Both the position numbers and the translations under genes were made by a program. The notes beneath the pieces are model-generated. The model searched no databases and had not been told where the DNA came from. It saw nothing but the letters and a program-made list of their open reading frames with translations. A stretch of DNA of 45,694 nucleotides from Clostridiales bacterium (lineage in GTDB: Bacteria; Bacillota; Clostridia; Lachnospirales; WQUN01), in contig JAISGK010000023.1 of the NCBI GenBank assembly GCA_031263155.1, positions 1 through 45,694 of the forward strand, in the 5' to 3' direction. Shown in pieces: positions 6,258-15,177 of this stretch; position 1 is the first letter of the stretch; each line of letters begins with the position of its first letter.

Positions 6258-8129
6258 TTATGCCCTTCGCGCTTTAAGCCAGATCGCCAATACCGAAAGA
6301 TCCGCTGGAGAAACACCGGCTATCTTGCTTGCCATACCGAGATTTAACGGTTTTATGGTGTTGAGCTTCTGCCTTGCCTCTATGCGAAGTCCATTTATAG
6401 AAAAATAGTCAATATCTATTGGTAATAGTGTATTCTCCGATCGCTTAAATTGTTCCACCTGTAAACTTTGGCGCAAAATATATCCCCTATATTTAACGCA
6501 AATATTGACCTGCTCGGCAACTTCAGCAGGCAAAGCCGACCGTTTTGTATCAAATGGGGCAAGCATATCATAACTCAATTCCGGTCGACGGATCAACTCG
6601 GCCAACAATACGCCCGTAATTACGCGCGAAGAGCTATGTTCTTCCAAAAAACGATTTATCTTGTCACCAGGCGGTATCACATGGGTCTCCACACGGTCTA
6701 TCTCTTTTTCTATCGCTTCGATTTTAGTAATTAGCTGTTCATAGCGTTTACGACTGATAAGCCCCGCTTCGTAACCTTTTTTCATCAACCGCTGATCGGC
6801 GTTGTCTTGCCGTAGCAGCAAACGATATTCCGCACGGCTCGTTAACATTCGATACGGCTCATTAGTGCCCTTTGTCACAAGATCGTCTATTAGCACTCCT
6901 ATATAGCCTTCAGAGCGGCTTATGGTTATCGGAGGCTTGTTTTGACATAGGCGAGCAGCGTTAATGCCCGCGATTAGTCCCTGAGCGGCGGCTTCTTCGT
7001 AGCCTGAACTGCCGTTTATCTGTCCGGCGGAAAAAAGCCCTGACACATGCTTAAACATTAGCGAGCAATCCAATTGCATCCCATCGACGCAGTCATATTC
7101 TATCGCGTAGCCCAAACGGGTGACGCGAGCTTTCTCGAACCCCGGCAGGGTGCGATACATAGCTTCTTGCACATCTTCCGGCATAGAGGTAGACATACCC
7201 GAAATATACATCTCGCCACTATCTTCACCCTCTGGCTCGACAAATACCTGATGTCTCTCCCTATCCGCGAAACGAACAATCTTATCTTCTATCGACGGGC
7301 AATATCGCGCGCCCACACCCTCAATAACCCCGCTGTACATGGGAGAATGATGTAAGTTTTCACGTAATATCGCGTGGGTAGATTCATTGGTATACGTGAC
7401 ATAACACGGGATCTGCTCACGCCTTAAATCTTCCTGCCGTGTATCAAACGAAAAAGGGATTACTGGTACATCGCCATGTTGTATCTCCAATTGCGTATAG
7501 TCTATCGATCGCCGGTCTATGCGAGCCGGTGTACCTGTTTTAAATCGCTTTATACGAATGCCCAACCGATCCAGAGACTCGCTCAAACCCATAGCGCTCT
7601 TTAGCCCGTTAGGCCCCGTTTTATCTATCGTATCACCGCACAAACAACGCGCCTTAAGGTACGTTCCCGTACACAGCACTACTGCGCGCGCGCGCGCGAC
7701 GCCGCTAGTAGACGTAACAACACCTGCGGCACGCTTTGATTCGTTCACAATAATATCTACGATTTCCGCCTGACGTATGTGCAGGTTATCCACGCGACGC
7801 AAGGTATTTAACATTTCAGCACTATAGCGGCGTTTGTCAGCCTGAGCTCGCAAAGAATATACGGCGGGACCTTTACTTTTGTTAAGCATACGGCTTTGAA
7901 TGAACGTTTTATCTATATTTTTTGCCATCTCGCCGCCCAAGGCGTCTATTTCGCGCACAAGGTGCCCTTTGCTGCTGCCACCGATGTTTGGGTTGCATGG
8001 CATGAGCGCTATAGAATCCAGGTGCATAGCGAACATGATCACACTACAGCCCATGCGCGCCGCAGCCAAGGCGGCCTCACAGCCCGCGTGTCCGCCTCCA
8101 ACCACGGCTACATCGTAAATGGTGTTAAT
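6258..8129 (-). CDS. mnmG: tRNA uridine-5-carboxymethylaminomethyl modification enzyme MnmG (GidA)
   Basis: FAD-dependent subunit of the MnmE-MnmG complex, which modifies U34 of several tRNAs. The FAD site VVGGGHAGCEAALAAARMG is at the N-terminus; GTYLKARCLCGD and INGSSGYEEAAAQGLIAG are family signatures. The first canonical start in frame is GTG 8105, which would cut into the first beta-strand. The frame is open for eight codons upstream, reading IleAsnThrIleTyrAspValAla before it. The first of these is ATT at 8129, 11 bases after AAAGGA. A protein starting there (623 aa) has the normal family N-terminus, so AUU initiation is proposed. A sequencing error cannot be excluded. Confidence 0.9.
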   Translation of the reverse strand: MNTIYDVAVVGGGHAGCEAALAAARMGCSVIMFAMHLDSIALMPCNPNIGGSSKGHLVREIDALGGEMAKNIDKTFIQSRMLNKSKGPAVYSLRAQADKRRYSAEMLNTLRRVDNLHIRQAEIVDIIVNESKRAAGVVTSTSGVARARAVVLCTGTYLKARCLCGDTIDKTGPNGLKSAMGLSESLDRLGIRIKRFKTGTPARIDRRSIDYTQLEIQHGDVPVIPFSFDTRQEDLRREQIPCYVTYTNESTHAILRENLHHSPMYSGVIEGVGARYCPSIEDKIVRFADRERHQVFVEPEGEDSGEMYISGMSTSMPEDVQEAMYRTLPGFEKARVTRLGYAIEYDCVDGMQLDCSLMFKHVSGLFSAGQINGSSGYEEAAAQGLIAGINAARLCQNKPPITISRSEGYIGVLIDDLVTKGTNEPYRMLTSRAEYRLLLRQDNADQRLMKKGYEAGLISRKRYEQLITKIEAIEKEIDRVETHVIPPGDKINRFLEEHSSSRVITGVLLAELIRRPELSYDMLAPFDTKRSALPAEVAEQVNICVKYRGYILRQSLQVEQFKRSENTLLPIDIDYFSINGLRIEARQKLNTIKPLNLGMASKIAGVSPADLSVLAIWLKARRA

Positions 8130-8166
8130 TAGTAGTCACATCCTTTGGTACCGGTGTACGGCATTA

Positions 8167-8268
8167 CAGTGGGTATGATCTCGCAGAGGCACGCAGTGCG
8201 CGCCCGCGAGGCAGCCGGGCGATTGCCGAGCGCGCCCCTACGAAAGCAAAACCCTTTTGTGAAAACGC
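8167..8268 (+). repeat. Dispersed palindromic repeat, copy 2
   Basis: A 102-bp shorter and more diverged copy between mnmE and mnmG: starts CAGTGGGTATGATCTCG, core GCAGTGCGCGCCCG, ends GCGCGCCCCTACGAAAG then CAAAACCCTTTTGTG. It lies within the leader of mnmG about 40 bases before the start. Confidence 0.8.
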
Positions 8269-8310
8269 ACGTTTAGGGTAGTTAAGCCAACAGAAATGGG
8301 TTTCACTGCG

Positions 8311-9699
8311 TCATTTACCTACGCAAAAAGTTGAAAATATCCTATATATCAAATCATCTCCGGCAGTATCCCCGGTTATTTCTCCCAAACAGTGATAGGC
8401 TTCGCCCAAATCAAGTGACACAAAATCATCCGGCAGACCGTTATCTATGGCTTGTAAGGCGGACTGCAACGCTTGTTTCGCGCGCGTCAATACATCAATA
8501 TGACGCATATTGGTCACTAATGTATCGTCGTCTCTATTGTCTACAGAGAACAGCCGCGTTATCTCTTCTTTCAGCTCGTCTACGCCCTCGTTGGCAAGCG
8601 CGGACACCCTCACACACGGCATACCCAATCTTGAGCGCAAATGACGCGTGTTAACCACTGTTGGCAAATCTTTTTTATTCACAGCGCATATGGCAAGTTT
8701 TCCATTATCTACGATAACTTTCTTTACGAATTCCATCACACGCTCGTCTTCATCGTCCATCTGGCTAGAGCCGTCGATTACCCATATTATCAAGTGAGCG
8801 TCGCCCGCCGCAAGCAACCCGCGTTCTACACCCATGCTCTCTATCGCATCGCATGTTTCACGAATGCCCGCCGTATCCATTATGTTTATCAACAGATCGC
8901 CCAGTGGCAGCCTGTCGCTAACTATGTCCCTTGTAGTACCGCTTTGTTCGGCGACAATCGCCCTGTCGCGCCCCAGCATAGCGTTAAGCAACGAAGATTT
9001 GCCCACGTTCGGCTTGCCGATTATCACCATATTTATGCCTTCGGCGAGCATATTGCTAAAAACGCCCGATTGTATCATTTTGTCTATCGCGCCACTCACG
9101 CCAATCAATTTGGGCTTTAAACTACGCGCCGCAAAGTCAAACTCTTCTGGATAATCAATAGCTACTTCGATAGCGGCTTGAACAGACAGTATCTCCTCTT
9201 TAACAGATCGTATCTTATTTCCCAGAGTGCCAGACAGTTGATCGGCAGCGGATTTTAACGCAAAATCATTTTCAGCGCCAATAACGCTCATGACGGCTTC
9301 GGCCTGGCTAAGATCGATCCTGCCACAGAGAAAAGCCAGCTTGGTAAATTCGCCCGGCAGGGCCAACCTCGCGCCACGCCTTATCGCCAATTCCAGCACG
9401 CGCCTCACACACGCGTTACCCCCATGGCAGTTTATCTCCGCCATGTTTTGAGTAGTGTAAGTTTTTGGCGCTGGCATTAGCGATACCAGCGCCTCGTCCA
9501 ATATATTTCCATCATCCACAATATGCCCATATCGTAATTTAAACGGCTTGGCTGAGGAGGCTCTATTCTTAGGTTTAAATATCTCCCGCGCAATTCGAAA
9601 AGCGTCAGGCCCGCTCAGGCGTACAATACCTATGCCTCCACGCCCAGGCGGCGTCGATATCGCCGCTATGGTATCGCTATTTAGGGGCAATAACGACAT
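8311..9699 (-). CDS. mnmE: tRNA modification GTPase MnmE (TrmE)
   Basis: A ~462-aa GTPase partner of MnmG. N-terminal formyl-THF-binding domain (DTIAAISTPPGRGGIGIVR), a helical domain, an inserted G domain with GKPNVGKSSLLNAML (G1), DTAG (G3) and NKKD (G4), and the C-terminal FCVGK, whose Cys-x-Gly-Lys is the invariant end of the family. Three in-frame ATGs occur (9738, 9714, 9699); 9699 gives the normal N-terminus and was chosen, though no strong ribosome site precedes any of them. The start overlaps the end of jag by 23 bases, so translation is probably coupled. Confidence 0.93.
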   Translation of the reverse strand: MSLLPLNSDTIAAISTPPGRGGIGIVRLSGPDAFRIAREIFKPKNRASSAKPFKLRYGHIVDDGNILDEALVSLMPAPKTYTTQNMAEINCHGGNACVRRVLELAIRRGARLALPGEFTKLAFLCGRIDLSQAEAVMSVIGAENDFALKSAADQLSGTLGNKIRSVKEEILSVQAAIEVAIDYPEEFDFAARSLKPKLIGVSGAIDKMIQSGVFSNMLAEGINMVIIGKPNVGKSSLLNAMLGRDRAIVAEQSGTTRDIVSDRLPLGDLLINIMDTAGIRETCDAIESMGVERGLLAAGDAHLIIWVIDGSSQMDDEDERVMEFVKKVIVDNGKLAICAVNKKDLPTVVNTRHLRSRLGMPCVRVSALANEGVDELKEEITRLFSVDNRDDDTLVTNMRHIDVLTRAKQALQSALQAIDNGLPDDFVSLDLGEAYHCLGEITGDTAGDDLIYRIFSTFCVGK

Positions 9700-10291
9700 T
9701 TCTAAATGGTTCATCGCCTTCGCTGTAGGTGGTGACATATCGATTATTTTGCAACGCGGAATGTATAATACGCCGCTCGTAGGGGTTCATCGGCTCTAAC
9801 ACCGCGTTGCGCTTAGTCGCCCGCACCTTTTTCGCAAGGTTTATCGCAAGTGACTCAAGCGTTTCTTTGCGGCGGGCGCGGTAATTTTCTGTATCTAGCG
9901 TGACGCTTATATAGGGAGCCGTGCCTTTATTAACAACGAGATTAACCAAGTATTGCAGCGAATCAAGCGTTTGACCCCGCTTGCCTATAAGCACTCCCAT
10001 GTCTTCACCTTGCATGTTAACAAACATTTGCCTGTCTTTAAGCTGCGTTGTAACGGTCATAGGCAAACGCATAGCCGCCGTGACCTCGCGCAAAAACTGC
10101 CTGGCTTTGCGCTCCGGGTCAAATCTCACAGTCATAAGCACTCGCGCGGGTTTTGCGCCAATACCAAAGAAACCTTTTGTGCCCGCGTCCAGCACCGATA
10201 TATCTACCTCGTCAAGCTCTGCGCGCAACTCTTTAAGCGCGGCGGCAGTGGCCTCCTCTACGGTTTTGCCGGATCTTTCTAAACTGTCCAA
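9677..10291 (-). CDS. jag: RNA-binding protein Jag/KhpB (SpoIIIJ-associated)
   Basis: A 204-aa protein with the Jag N-terminal domain (EEATAAALKELRAELDEVDI, GTKGFFGIGAKPARV), a KH domain with the GKRG loop (about residues 85-150) and a C-terminal R3H domain (NPYERRIIHSALQ). Jag/KhpB is a global RNA-binding protein and is nearly always next to yidC, as here (3 bases apart). The start is TTG, with AGGAGG overlapping the yidC stop 11 bases upstream. Confidence 0.93.
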   Translation of the reverse strand: MDSLERSGKTVEEATAAALKELRAELDEVDISVLDAGTKGFFGIGAKPARVLMTVRFDPERKARQFLREVTAAMRLPMTVTTQLKDRQMFVNMQGEDMGVLIGKRGQTLDSLQYLVNLVVNKGTAPYISVTLDTENYRARRKETLESLAINLAKKVRATKRNAVLEPMNPYERRIIHSALQNNRYVTTYSEGDEPFRNVVIAPK

Positions 10292-10294
10292 AGT

Positions 10295-11359
10295 TTATTT
10301 AGCCTCCTTGGGAGTAGTGAGGTCTGTTTTCATTCTTTTATTCATTATCCATTGTTGCAGCACCTGAAACACGCTGCTGGTTATCCAGTAAATACCTGTG
10401 CCAATGGGAGCGTTAACAGTAAAAAATCCCATCATAAGCGGCATGATGACCATCATAATGCGCTGCTGCATCACAGCGCTTTGATCCTTGCTGGTCTGCG
10501 CCTGCTGCTTCATACTTAGCCATGACGACAGCACAGAGGTAAGTACAGTCAAAACGGGTATAATTATTCCGGGCCATAAAAAACCCGCGTTTTCCAATGT
10601 GTTAAGTCCCAAAAACACCTCTATGTTGTTCTTTTGGGTATAGAGCGCTTGTATCTGATTAAGCAGCTCGGGCGAGGCCAGCGCATTTATAGAGGAAGCG
10701 TCCGGGTTGGCCGGGTTGCCATTAAATAGCATGGTCCATTCGGAGGGGGTAATCTTGTTGAGGTATTTAATAAAATTGGTGTAGTCCGCCGCTCCCGTGA
10801 CGGCATCCACTATAGGGGCTATGTCAAACGAACCCTTCGGAGGTTTCATGTCAGTCGTGACGTGCGCGCCCAAAAATTGCATAAACGCGCCTGTCCAATG
10901 AGGCACTTTGGTAATCGTTTCCGCAAGACTCGCATAGACACTTTTCAGTTTGGAGATATACATAAAGGATTGATTAAACACATTAATAAGCGCAACAAAT
11001 ATCGGCATTTGAATGATGAGCGGCAAGCAGCCAGACAGCGGGTTAATTTTGTGCTTGGCATACAACGCTTGAAGCTCGACGTTCATCTTTTTGGTAAGCT
11101 CAGGATCTTTGGTATCGCCATACTTTTTCTTTATTTTATCCATTTCGGGGTTAAGTCTTTGCATAGCCATCATGGATTTTTGGGATTTAAACGCCAGCGG
11201 AAGCATTATAAAACGAATGATTAGGGTGAGAACGATAATTGATATACCCAGGGAATTTTTCTCGGTAAACGGGTAAACCACATTAAATACAAAATCTATT
11301 ATCCAACCCATAAATTGGGCTATAGGTCCTACAATTACCCCCGGGTCTTTTTGAATCAA
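10295..11359 (-). CDS. yidC: Membrane protein insertase YidC (SpoIIIJ/Oxa1 type)
   Basis: A 354-aa Oxa1-family insertase. The sequence shows the first membrane segment (IIDFVFNVVYPF), the conserved Arg in the second (LIIRFIMLPLAF), the cytoplasmic hairpin with MKKMNxELQ-like character, and the later segments (CLPLIIQMPIFVALINVF, MMVIMPLMMGFF, GIYWITSSVFQVLQQWIM). A 100-residue insertion (about residues 125-230) rich in Pro/Ala/Asn separates two membrane segments; that is longer than in Bacillus. No lipobox is seen. The start is TTG with GGAGG 7 bases upstream. Confidence 0.93.
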   Translation of the reverse strand: MIQKDPGVIVGPIAQFMGWIIDFVFNVVYPFTEKNSLGISIIVLTLIIRFIMLPLAFKSQKSMMAMQRLNPEMDKIKKKYGDTKDPELTKKMNVELQALYAKHKINPLSGCLPLIIQMPIFVALINVFNQSFMYISKLKSVYASLAETITKVPHWTGAFMQFLGAHVTTDMKPPKGSFDIAPIVDAVTGAADYTNFIKYLNKITPSEWTMLFNGNPANPDASSINALASPELLNQIQALYTQKNNIEVFLGLNTLENAGFLWPGIIIPVLTVLTSVLSSWLSMKQQAQTSKDQSAVMQQRIMMVIMPLMMGFFTVNAPIGTGIYWITSSVFQVLQQWIMNKRMKTDLTTPKEAK

Positions 11360-11470
11360 CGTACTTCCTCCCTCTGTAATGTACTATGGCAATTCCAAGA
11401 GCGCGTAGAATATTTTGTGTTTTCTCTCGTAAAACTCATAATAATTGGAATTGCGTAATGTACTCAAATT

Positions 11471-12223
11471 TTATGGGACAGGATCATAGCCGCCTCTGCA
11501 AAAAGGGTTGCAGCGTAGCAGACGCCAAGCTCCAAGCGCCAATCCTTTAAAGGGGCCATATTTTTGCAAGGCTTCGTACATATATTCAGAACATGTGGGC
11601 GTGAAGCGACACGTTTGCGGCAACAACGGCGAAATGACACGCTTGTACCAACACACCGCTTTGGCGGGGAAGCCGCCGCGATTGCTTATCGTCTGGGCGG
11701 CGACCGGCTCGCGCGTTAAATGACTGTCTATAGCCAATGGGGTATCGCTAAATTTTTTTTCACACATGTCGTTGACGTGCGCGTCATTGACATGTGTGTC
11801 ATTGACACGTTTATCTGGCTTGTCTACTATAAACCCATGGCGCGCAAGCAATTTTACCACAGAAGCGTTAACATCCACATATGAGGCTCCGGGCGCGGTT
11901 TTGCGGGCTATAAAAACCAAGTCATAACCCGCTATGGAATTACACGACCCCGGCCACTGTGAACACTTGAATGTACTCTGAGAGCCGACCATCTTTTTAC
12001 TGGTCAGGCGAACACATTCGCGCAACAATCTCTTAACGTGATTGCGAACCACACTATTGCCAACCTTGCGACTGACGGAGAAACCGACGCGGGATACTCC
12101 AAGATTATTTTTAACAGCATACAAAACAAACCATTTGTTGGCAACAGATTTGCCATTGTGGTACACATGCCGAAATTGGCTATTCTTTTTCAGGCTTTCG
12201 ATTTTCATGACCGCAATTTTCAT
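11471..12223 (-). CDS. rnpA-yidD: RnpA-YidD fusion: RNase P protein plus membrane insertion efficiency factor
   Basis: One uninterrupted 250-codon frame. Residues 1-132 are RNase P protein: [37 protein letters not shown] and LREC (the RNA-binding 'RNR' helix), then [17 protein letters not shown] 24-residue Cys-containing insertion (about 76-99) is unusual. Residues 133-184 are a polar linker with three VND repeats. Residues 185-250 are Yid[20 protein letters not shown] and [14 protein letters not shown], both family signatures. Normally rnpA and yidD are separate adjacent genes. The first ATG (12223) lies 5 bases after rpmH; ATG 12208 is an alternative. No strong ribosome site is seen, so it is probably coupled to rpmH. 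Confidence 0.93.
   Translation of the reverse strand: MKIAVMKIESLKKNSQFRHVYHNGKSVANKWFVLYAVKNNLGVSRVGFSVSRKVGNSVVRNHVKRLLRECVRLTSKKMVGSQSTFKCSQWPGSCNSIAGYDLVFIARKTAPGASYVDVNASVVKLLARHGFIVDKPDKRVNDTHVNDAHVNDMCEKKFSDTPLAIDSHLTREPVAAQTISNRGGFPAKAVCWYKRVISPLLPQTCRFTPTCSEYMYEALQKYGPFKGLALGAWRLLRCNPFCRGGYDPVP
11769..11813. repeat. Three tandem 15-bp units in the RnpA-YidD linker
   Basis: GTCGTTGACGTGCGC, GTCATTGACATGTGT and GTCATTGACACGTTT follow one another and keep frame. On the coding strand each encodes a five-residue unit ending Val-Asn-Asp. Repeat expansion here would lengthen the linker without a frameshift. Confidence 0.7.
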
Positions 12224-12228
12224 GACTG

Positions 12229-12363
12229 TTAAGCAGATAAAACTTTTCTGCCTTTTCTGCGTCTGCGCAATAGTATCTTACGCCCTGACGAAGTGCTCAT
12301 ACGTTTACGAAAACCATGTTCGACACTTCTTTGCCTTTTCTTAGGCTGATATGTCCGTTTCAA
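12229..12363 (-). CDS. rpmH: 50S ribosomal protein L34
   Basis: A 44-aa protein, too short for routine ORF lists: it begins Lys-Arg-Thr-Tyr-Gln-Pro after the start, has [20 protein letters not shown] in the middle and ends [12 protein letters not shown], matching L34 along its length. The start is TTG at 12363, preceded by a near-perfect GGAGGTGA 5 bases away. It heads the rpmH-rnpA/yidD-yidC-jag-mnmE-mnmG-rsmG block and has a near-consensus promoter upstream. Confidence 0.96.
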   Translation of the reverse strand: MKRTYQPKKRQRSVEHGFRKRMSTSSGRKILLRRRRKGRKVLSA

Positions 12364-12400
12364 TCAGCTCACCTCCGTTATTTAAAACCTGTTCGCAATC

Positions 12401-12429
12401 ATTATAAGCAAATTGATGTGACGCGTCAA
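12401..12429 (-). promoter_or_regulatory. Promoter of the rpmH operon
   Basis: Minus strand: TTGACG (12429-12424), a 17-base spacer, TATAAT (12406-12401). The -10 ends 37 bases before the rpmH start. It is the only strong promoter seen in the block. Confidence 0.85.
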
Positions 12430-12460
12430 TACTCATTTCTTTGCGCGAGCGCAGAACACG

Positions 12461-12637
12461 GTGGGTATGATCTCGTAGGGGCGCGCAGTGCGCGCCCGTG
12501 GGCCTTTCCAAGCCTCAACAATATCGGGGAACCAGGCGGTTGTCGGGCGGCCTTTTTGACCTGATTATCGGTCGGTTGTCGTGTGCCGTCGGGCGGTTGC
12601 GCGCCCCTACGAAGGCAAAATCCTTTTGTGAAAACGC
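12461..12637 (+). repeat. Dispersed palindromic repeat, copy 3 (longest)
   Basis: A 177-bp element in the 308-base gap between rpmH and the chitinase gene. It begins GTGGGTATGATCTCGTAGGG, has GCGCGCAGTGCGCGCCCGTG, a longer G/T-rich middle that differs from copy 1, and ends GCGCGCCCCTACGAAGG then CAAAATCCTTTTGTGAAAAC. The first ~70 bases match copy 1 closely, up to the CAATATCGG segment. Small frames inside it are not convincing genes. Confidence 0.85.
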
Positions 12638-12671
12638 TCATTTAATCAAACAAAAGATCTATAACGCGTTT

Positions 12672-14801
12672 CTAATCAATTACGGATCGCATGGCTGTAA
12701 GAAACGGATTTCCAGAAGATTGTCTCTCTTCCTCGTTTATCGACCATATGGCTATGCCTCTAAAATCTGGATATTTAGCAATCATGTCAGACAGGGCTTT
12801 TTTATACGCGTTATTATCCAACGCTCCGGTACCTGCCCGAAGTACGCATATCGCTACTTGATCTGGCCTAAGCCCATCAAAGTGCCCCATGCCCCTAGCT
12901 ACATCAAATCCTTCTATGAGCATATCCGAAAGTTTAACCAGGCTGTCTGAGTTGTAGCCGTTAAAAGTGGGATAACTTATTTCATTGTTGTAATACTGCG
13001 GGTGAATATAGGTCAAAATGTCTCTTACATTGTTAAGCACGGGCAGGTATCCACCATAAATAGAACCCCAACCGCTCCACTCCACAAACCCGCCCTGCAC
13101 GTAAGGATGCTCCGGCGCCATGCTAATTATAAATGGGGCGTCATCTGTGCTAAAATGTTCTGACAACTTTCTAAGTATGTATATAAGGTTCTTGTTTATT
13201 GGCTTTGTAGGATTCGTTATAGACGTTTCGCCAGTGACGTTCATGATCAGCTTTTCTATGTCCACGTCTAGCCCATCGAAACCGTACTTCTCTATAATGT
13301 CTATCGCGCCTTGAAGAAAAGCGTCCCTTTGCGCGTCAGTTTGCACATTAAAGTCGTAGCCTTTCTCACCGCCAAAAGATATGAGTACCTTAGCGCCCCT
13401 GCTTTGCAGAATTTGTATGTCATTTTTGAACTCGTTCACTCTGTCGGAGCTGGGGTAGACAGATGAGTCAATTTCAAACACCGGCTTATATCCAGACGAG
13501 TCAGTGAGCATGAACGAAACATTAACCACATCCCACCTTGGGTCTACATCCCTAAGTTTGAGCGTAACGCCTGTCCTCCAGTTTTCCCAGTATCCAATTA
13601 CAATGTTGCGGGGCAGATTGGAGGCGGGGGCCGATGTCGGCTTAGGGCTTGGCGTCGCTGTGGGTGTTAGCGTTGCTTTTGGCGTGGGTGTTGGTGTTGC
13701 TGTCGGCGTGCCTGTGCTTCTTGGGGTTGGGGTGGCGGTATTGGTCGGGCTGGGCGTCGGGGAGGGGTTAGCGGATTCTCTGTCCAGTTCAATGTACGAT
13801 ATCGATGGAGAAAATGGAGCGGAGCTTACAACTATAAGCTCGAAACTTACCGAGGCGGACGGGTTAATAGTCTTATTCCAAGAAGCCGCGCTCACTTTGA
13901 TCACACCCCCAGAGAATGAGTATAGGCAATTTGAGCCGCTCGAAATACGGATGCCATTTAGAAAGGGAATTTTTAGCCTCCAATCAACGACTTTGCCGCC
14001 AGTGTTTGTGATGGTAACATTTATCTTGGTGTAGTATTCACCATTGTTTTTCCACGTGTCAGTGACAATCGACGTTGGGGACAGCGGAGAGATCGTTGGC
14101 GTCGCTGTGGGCTTGGGTGTCTGCGTCGGCGTCGCTGTGGGCGTCTGCGTGGCTGTAGGCTTAGGCGTCGGTGTCGCCGTAGGCTTTGGTGTTGATGTGG
14201 CCGTAGGCTTGGGTGTCGGTGTCGCTGTAGGCTTTGGTGTTGATGTGGCCGTAGGCTTTGGTGTCGATGTCGCTGTAGGCTGGGGTGTTGATGTGGCTGT
14301 AGGCTTGGGTGTTGACGTGGCTGTAGGCTTAGGGGTCGATGTCGGGCTTGTGACCGCAGAGCCGAGGGTGAAGGATGAGATCACAGGGGCGTAAGCCGTC
14401 GCGGTTTTTGTAAAAACCTCAAAATGCTTATCTTTAGCTCCGGGCTTAATGACATTGTTGTAGGTTTTGGGTGTGGCGATTATTTTTCCACCTGTTACCG
14501 AGTGTTCGCAGTCAACCCAGTTATAGGTTACAGAGCCCTCGAAGGGAATCTCAACGCGCCAATTGGATACATCCGCGCTGGATTCGTTGTAGAAATACAC
14601 TGTTATTTTGGTTACGAACAAATTGGTGCCCGCTTCTTTGTACGATTCTATAGCCATATCGGCAATGACTGAAGAATTGTTCTTGGCAGGGTATTGTGTG
14701 TGGGTTGCGTCAGCGCGCGTCTCGCTTGCGGGAAGCAAAGCAAAAACTATCGCAACCGCGATCGCAAGCGCTAAGCGCTTAGAATACTTACTTAATTTCA
14801 T
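12672..14801 (-). CDS. Secreted modular chitinase (CBM2-like x2, GH18)
   Basis: A 709-aa exported enzyme. Signal peptide about 1-31 ([20 protein letters not shown]). First CBM2-like module about 35-145 ([20 protein letters not shown]). A Thr-Pro linker of 8-residue repeats about 150-240. Second CBM2-like module about 245-345 ([19 protein letters not shown]). A second Thr-Pro linker. GH18 catalytic domain about 385-709, with KVLISFGG and FDGLDVDIE, which contains the DxxDxDxE motif; the last Glu is the proton donor. QYYNN and [10 protein letters not shown] also fit bacterial family 18 chitinases. ATG 14801 is chosen because GGAGG lies 6 bases upstream and the signal peptide starts there; the frame runs 34 codons further up. 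Confidence 0.93.
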   Translation of the reverse strand: MKLSKYSKRLALAIAVAIVFALLPASETRADATHTQYPAKNNSSVIADMAIESYKEAGTNLFVTKITVYFYNESSADVSNWRVEIPFEGSVTYNWVDCEHSVTGGKIIATPKTYNNVIKPGAKDKHFEVFTKTATAYAPVISSFTLGSAVTSPTSTPKPTATSTPKPTATSTPQPTATSTPKPTATSTPKPTATPTPKPTATSTPKPTATPTPKPTATQTPTATPTQTPKPTATPTISPLSPTSIVTDTWKNNGEYYTKINVTITNTGGKVVDWRLKIPFLNGIRISSGSNCLYSFSGGVIKVSAASWNKTINPSASVSFELIVVSSAPFSPSISYIELDRESANPSPTPSPTNTATPTPRSTGTPTATPTPTPKATLTPTATPSPKPTSAPASNLPRNIVIGYWENWRTGVTLKLRDVDPRWDVVNVSFMLTDSSGYKPVFEIDSSVYPSSDRVNEFKNDIQILQSRGAKVLISFGGEKGYDFNVQTDAQRDAFLQGAIDIIEKYGFDGLDVDIEKLIMNVTGETSITNPTKPINKNLIYILRKLSEHFSTDDAPFIISMAPEHPYVQGGFVEWSGWGSIYGGYLPVLNNVRDILTYIHPQYYNNEISYPTFNGYNSDSLVKLSDMLIEGFDVARGMGHFDGLRPDQVAICVLRAGTGALDNNAYKKALSDMIAKYPDFRGIAIWSINEEERQSSGNPFLTAMRSVID
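14090..14350. repeat. 24-bp tandem repeat encoding the chitinase Thr-Pro linker
   Basis: About ten degenerate 24-bp units, each encoding variants of TPKPTATS. The opposite strand reads as a Gly-Val-rich frame that is an artefact of the repeat. Confidence 0.75.
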
Positions 14802-15177
14802 GACAATCCTCCATGAGAAAATCCTTAATCCGCATCCAGAAGAACAACGATATAGTGACGAAAGCTCGGCTTTAAGAAACAAGCCTTTAGGCGATCTTTT
14901 CACCTCCTTTTTTAGAATGACCAGTCCGAAAATATGTAAGATTAACTCTCTTAAAGACGGTGTCAGAATACCATAATTCGATTAACAGATCAATTGCTTT
15001 TAAAGCAAAGTATAATGTCAATTGTATGAATATCAATCACAAGCAAGGCGTGGTATTGTGAAAATTTTAAAAAGAGGCGGGCAGTCTCTCGAAATATCTC
15101 CATATCTTTAAAAAGATTGCCAACGCTAAAACACTTCGCCATCCTCAAACGTCTTATATACAGAGGCAGGTGATACG
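14802..15177. promoter_or_regulatory. Divergent intergenic region, chitinase / ECF sigma factor
   Basis: 376 bases between divergent genes. A perfect palindrome TTGCTTT-T-AAAGCAA (14994-15008) lies in the middle. On the minus strand TTGATC-17-TATTCT starts just below it, toward the chitinase gene, and TTGATA-16-TATACT lies just above it; either could be the promoter. A second AGGAGGTGA (minus strand, ~14904) sits in the chitinase leader with no convincing reading frame. No known riboswitch was recognised. Operator function is inferred only. Confidence 0.35.
15128..15153 (+). promoter_or_regulatory. Possible ECF-type promoter of the sigma-factor operon
   Basis: AAAAC (15128-15132), a 17-base gap and CGTC (15150-15153) resemble the '-35 AAC / -10 CGTC' layout of autoregulated ECF promoters. 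Weak pattern match. Confidence 0.3.

Noticed and set aside
11764..11815. CRISPR-like short direct repeats
   Set aside because: The 15-bp units are contiguous, in frame and encode the protein linker; there are no spacers.
12426..12641. Small frames on both strands in the rpmH upstream gap
   Set aside because: They lie inside dispersed repeat copy 3, overlap the rpmH promoter and show no protein-like pattern.
14044..14394. Gly-Val-rich plus-strand frame
   Set aside because: Mirror of the Thr-Pro linker repeat of the chitinase; no ribosome site.
14803..14903. 34-codon N-terminal extension of the chitinase frame
   Set aside because: The signal peptide and GGAGG fix the start at 14801; the upstream part lacks a start with a spaced ribosome site.
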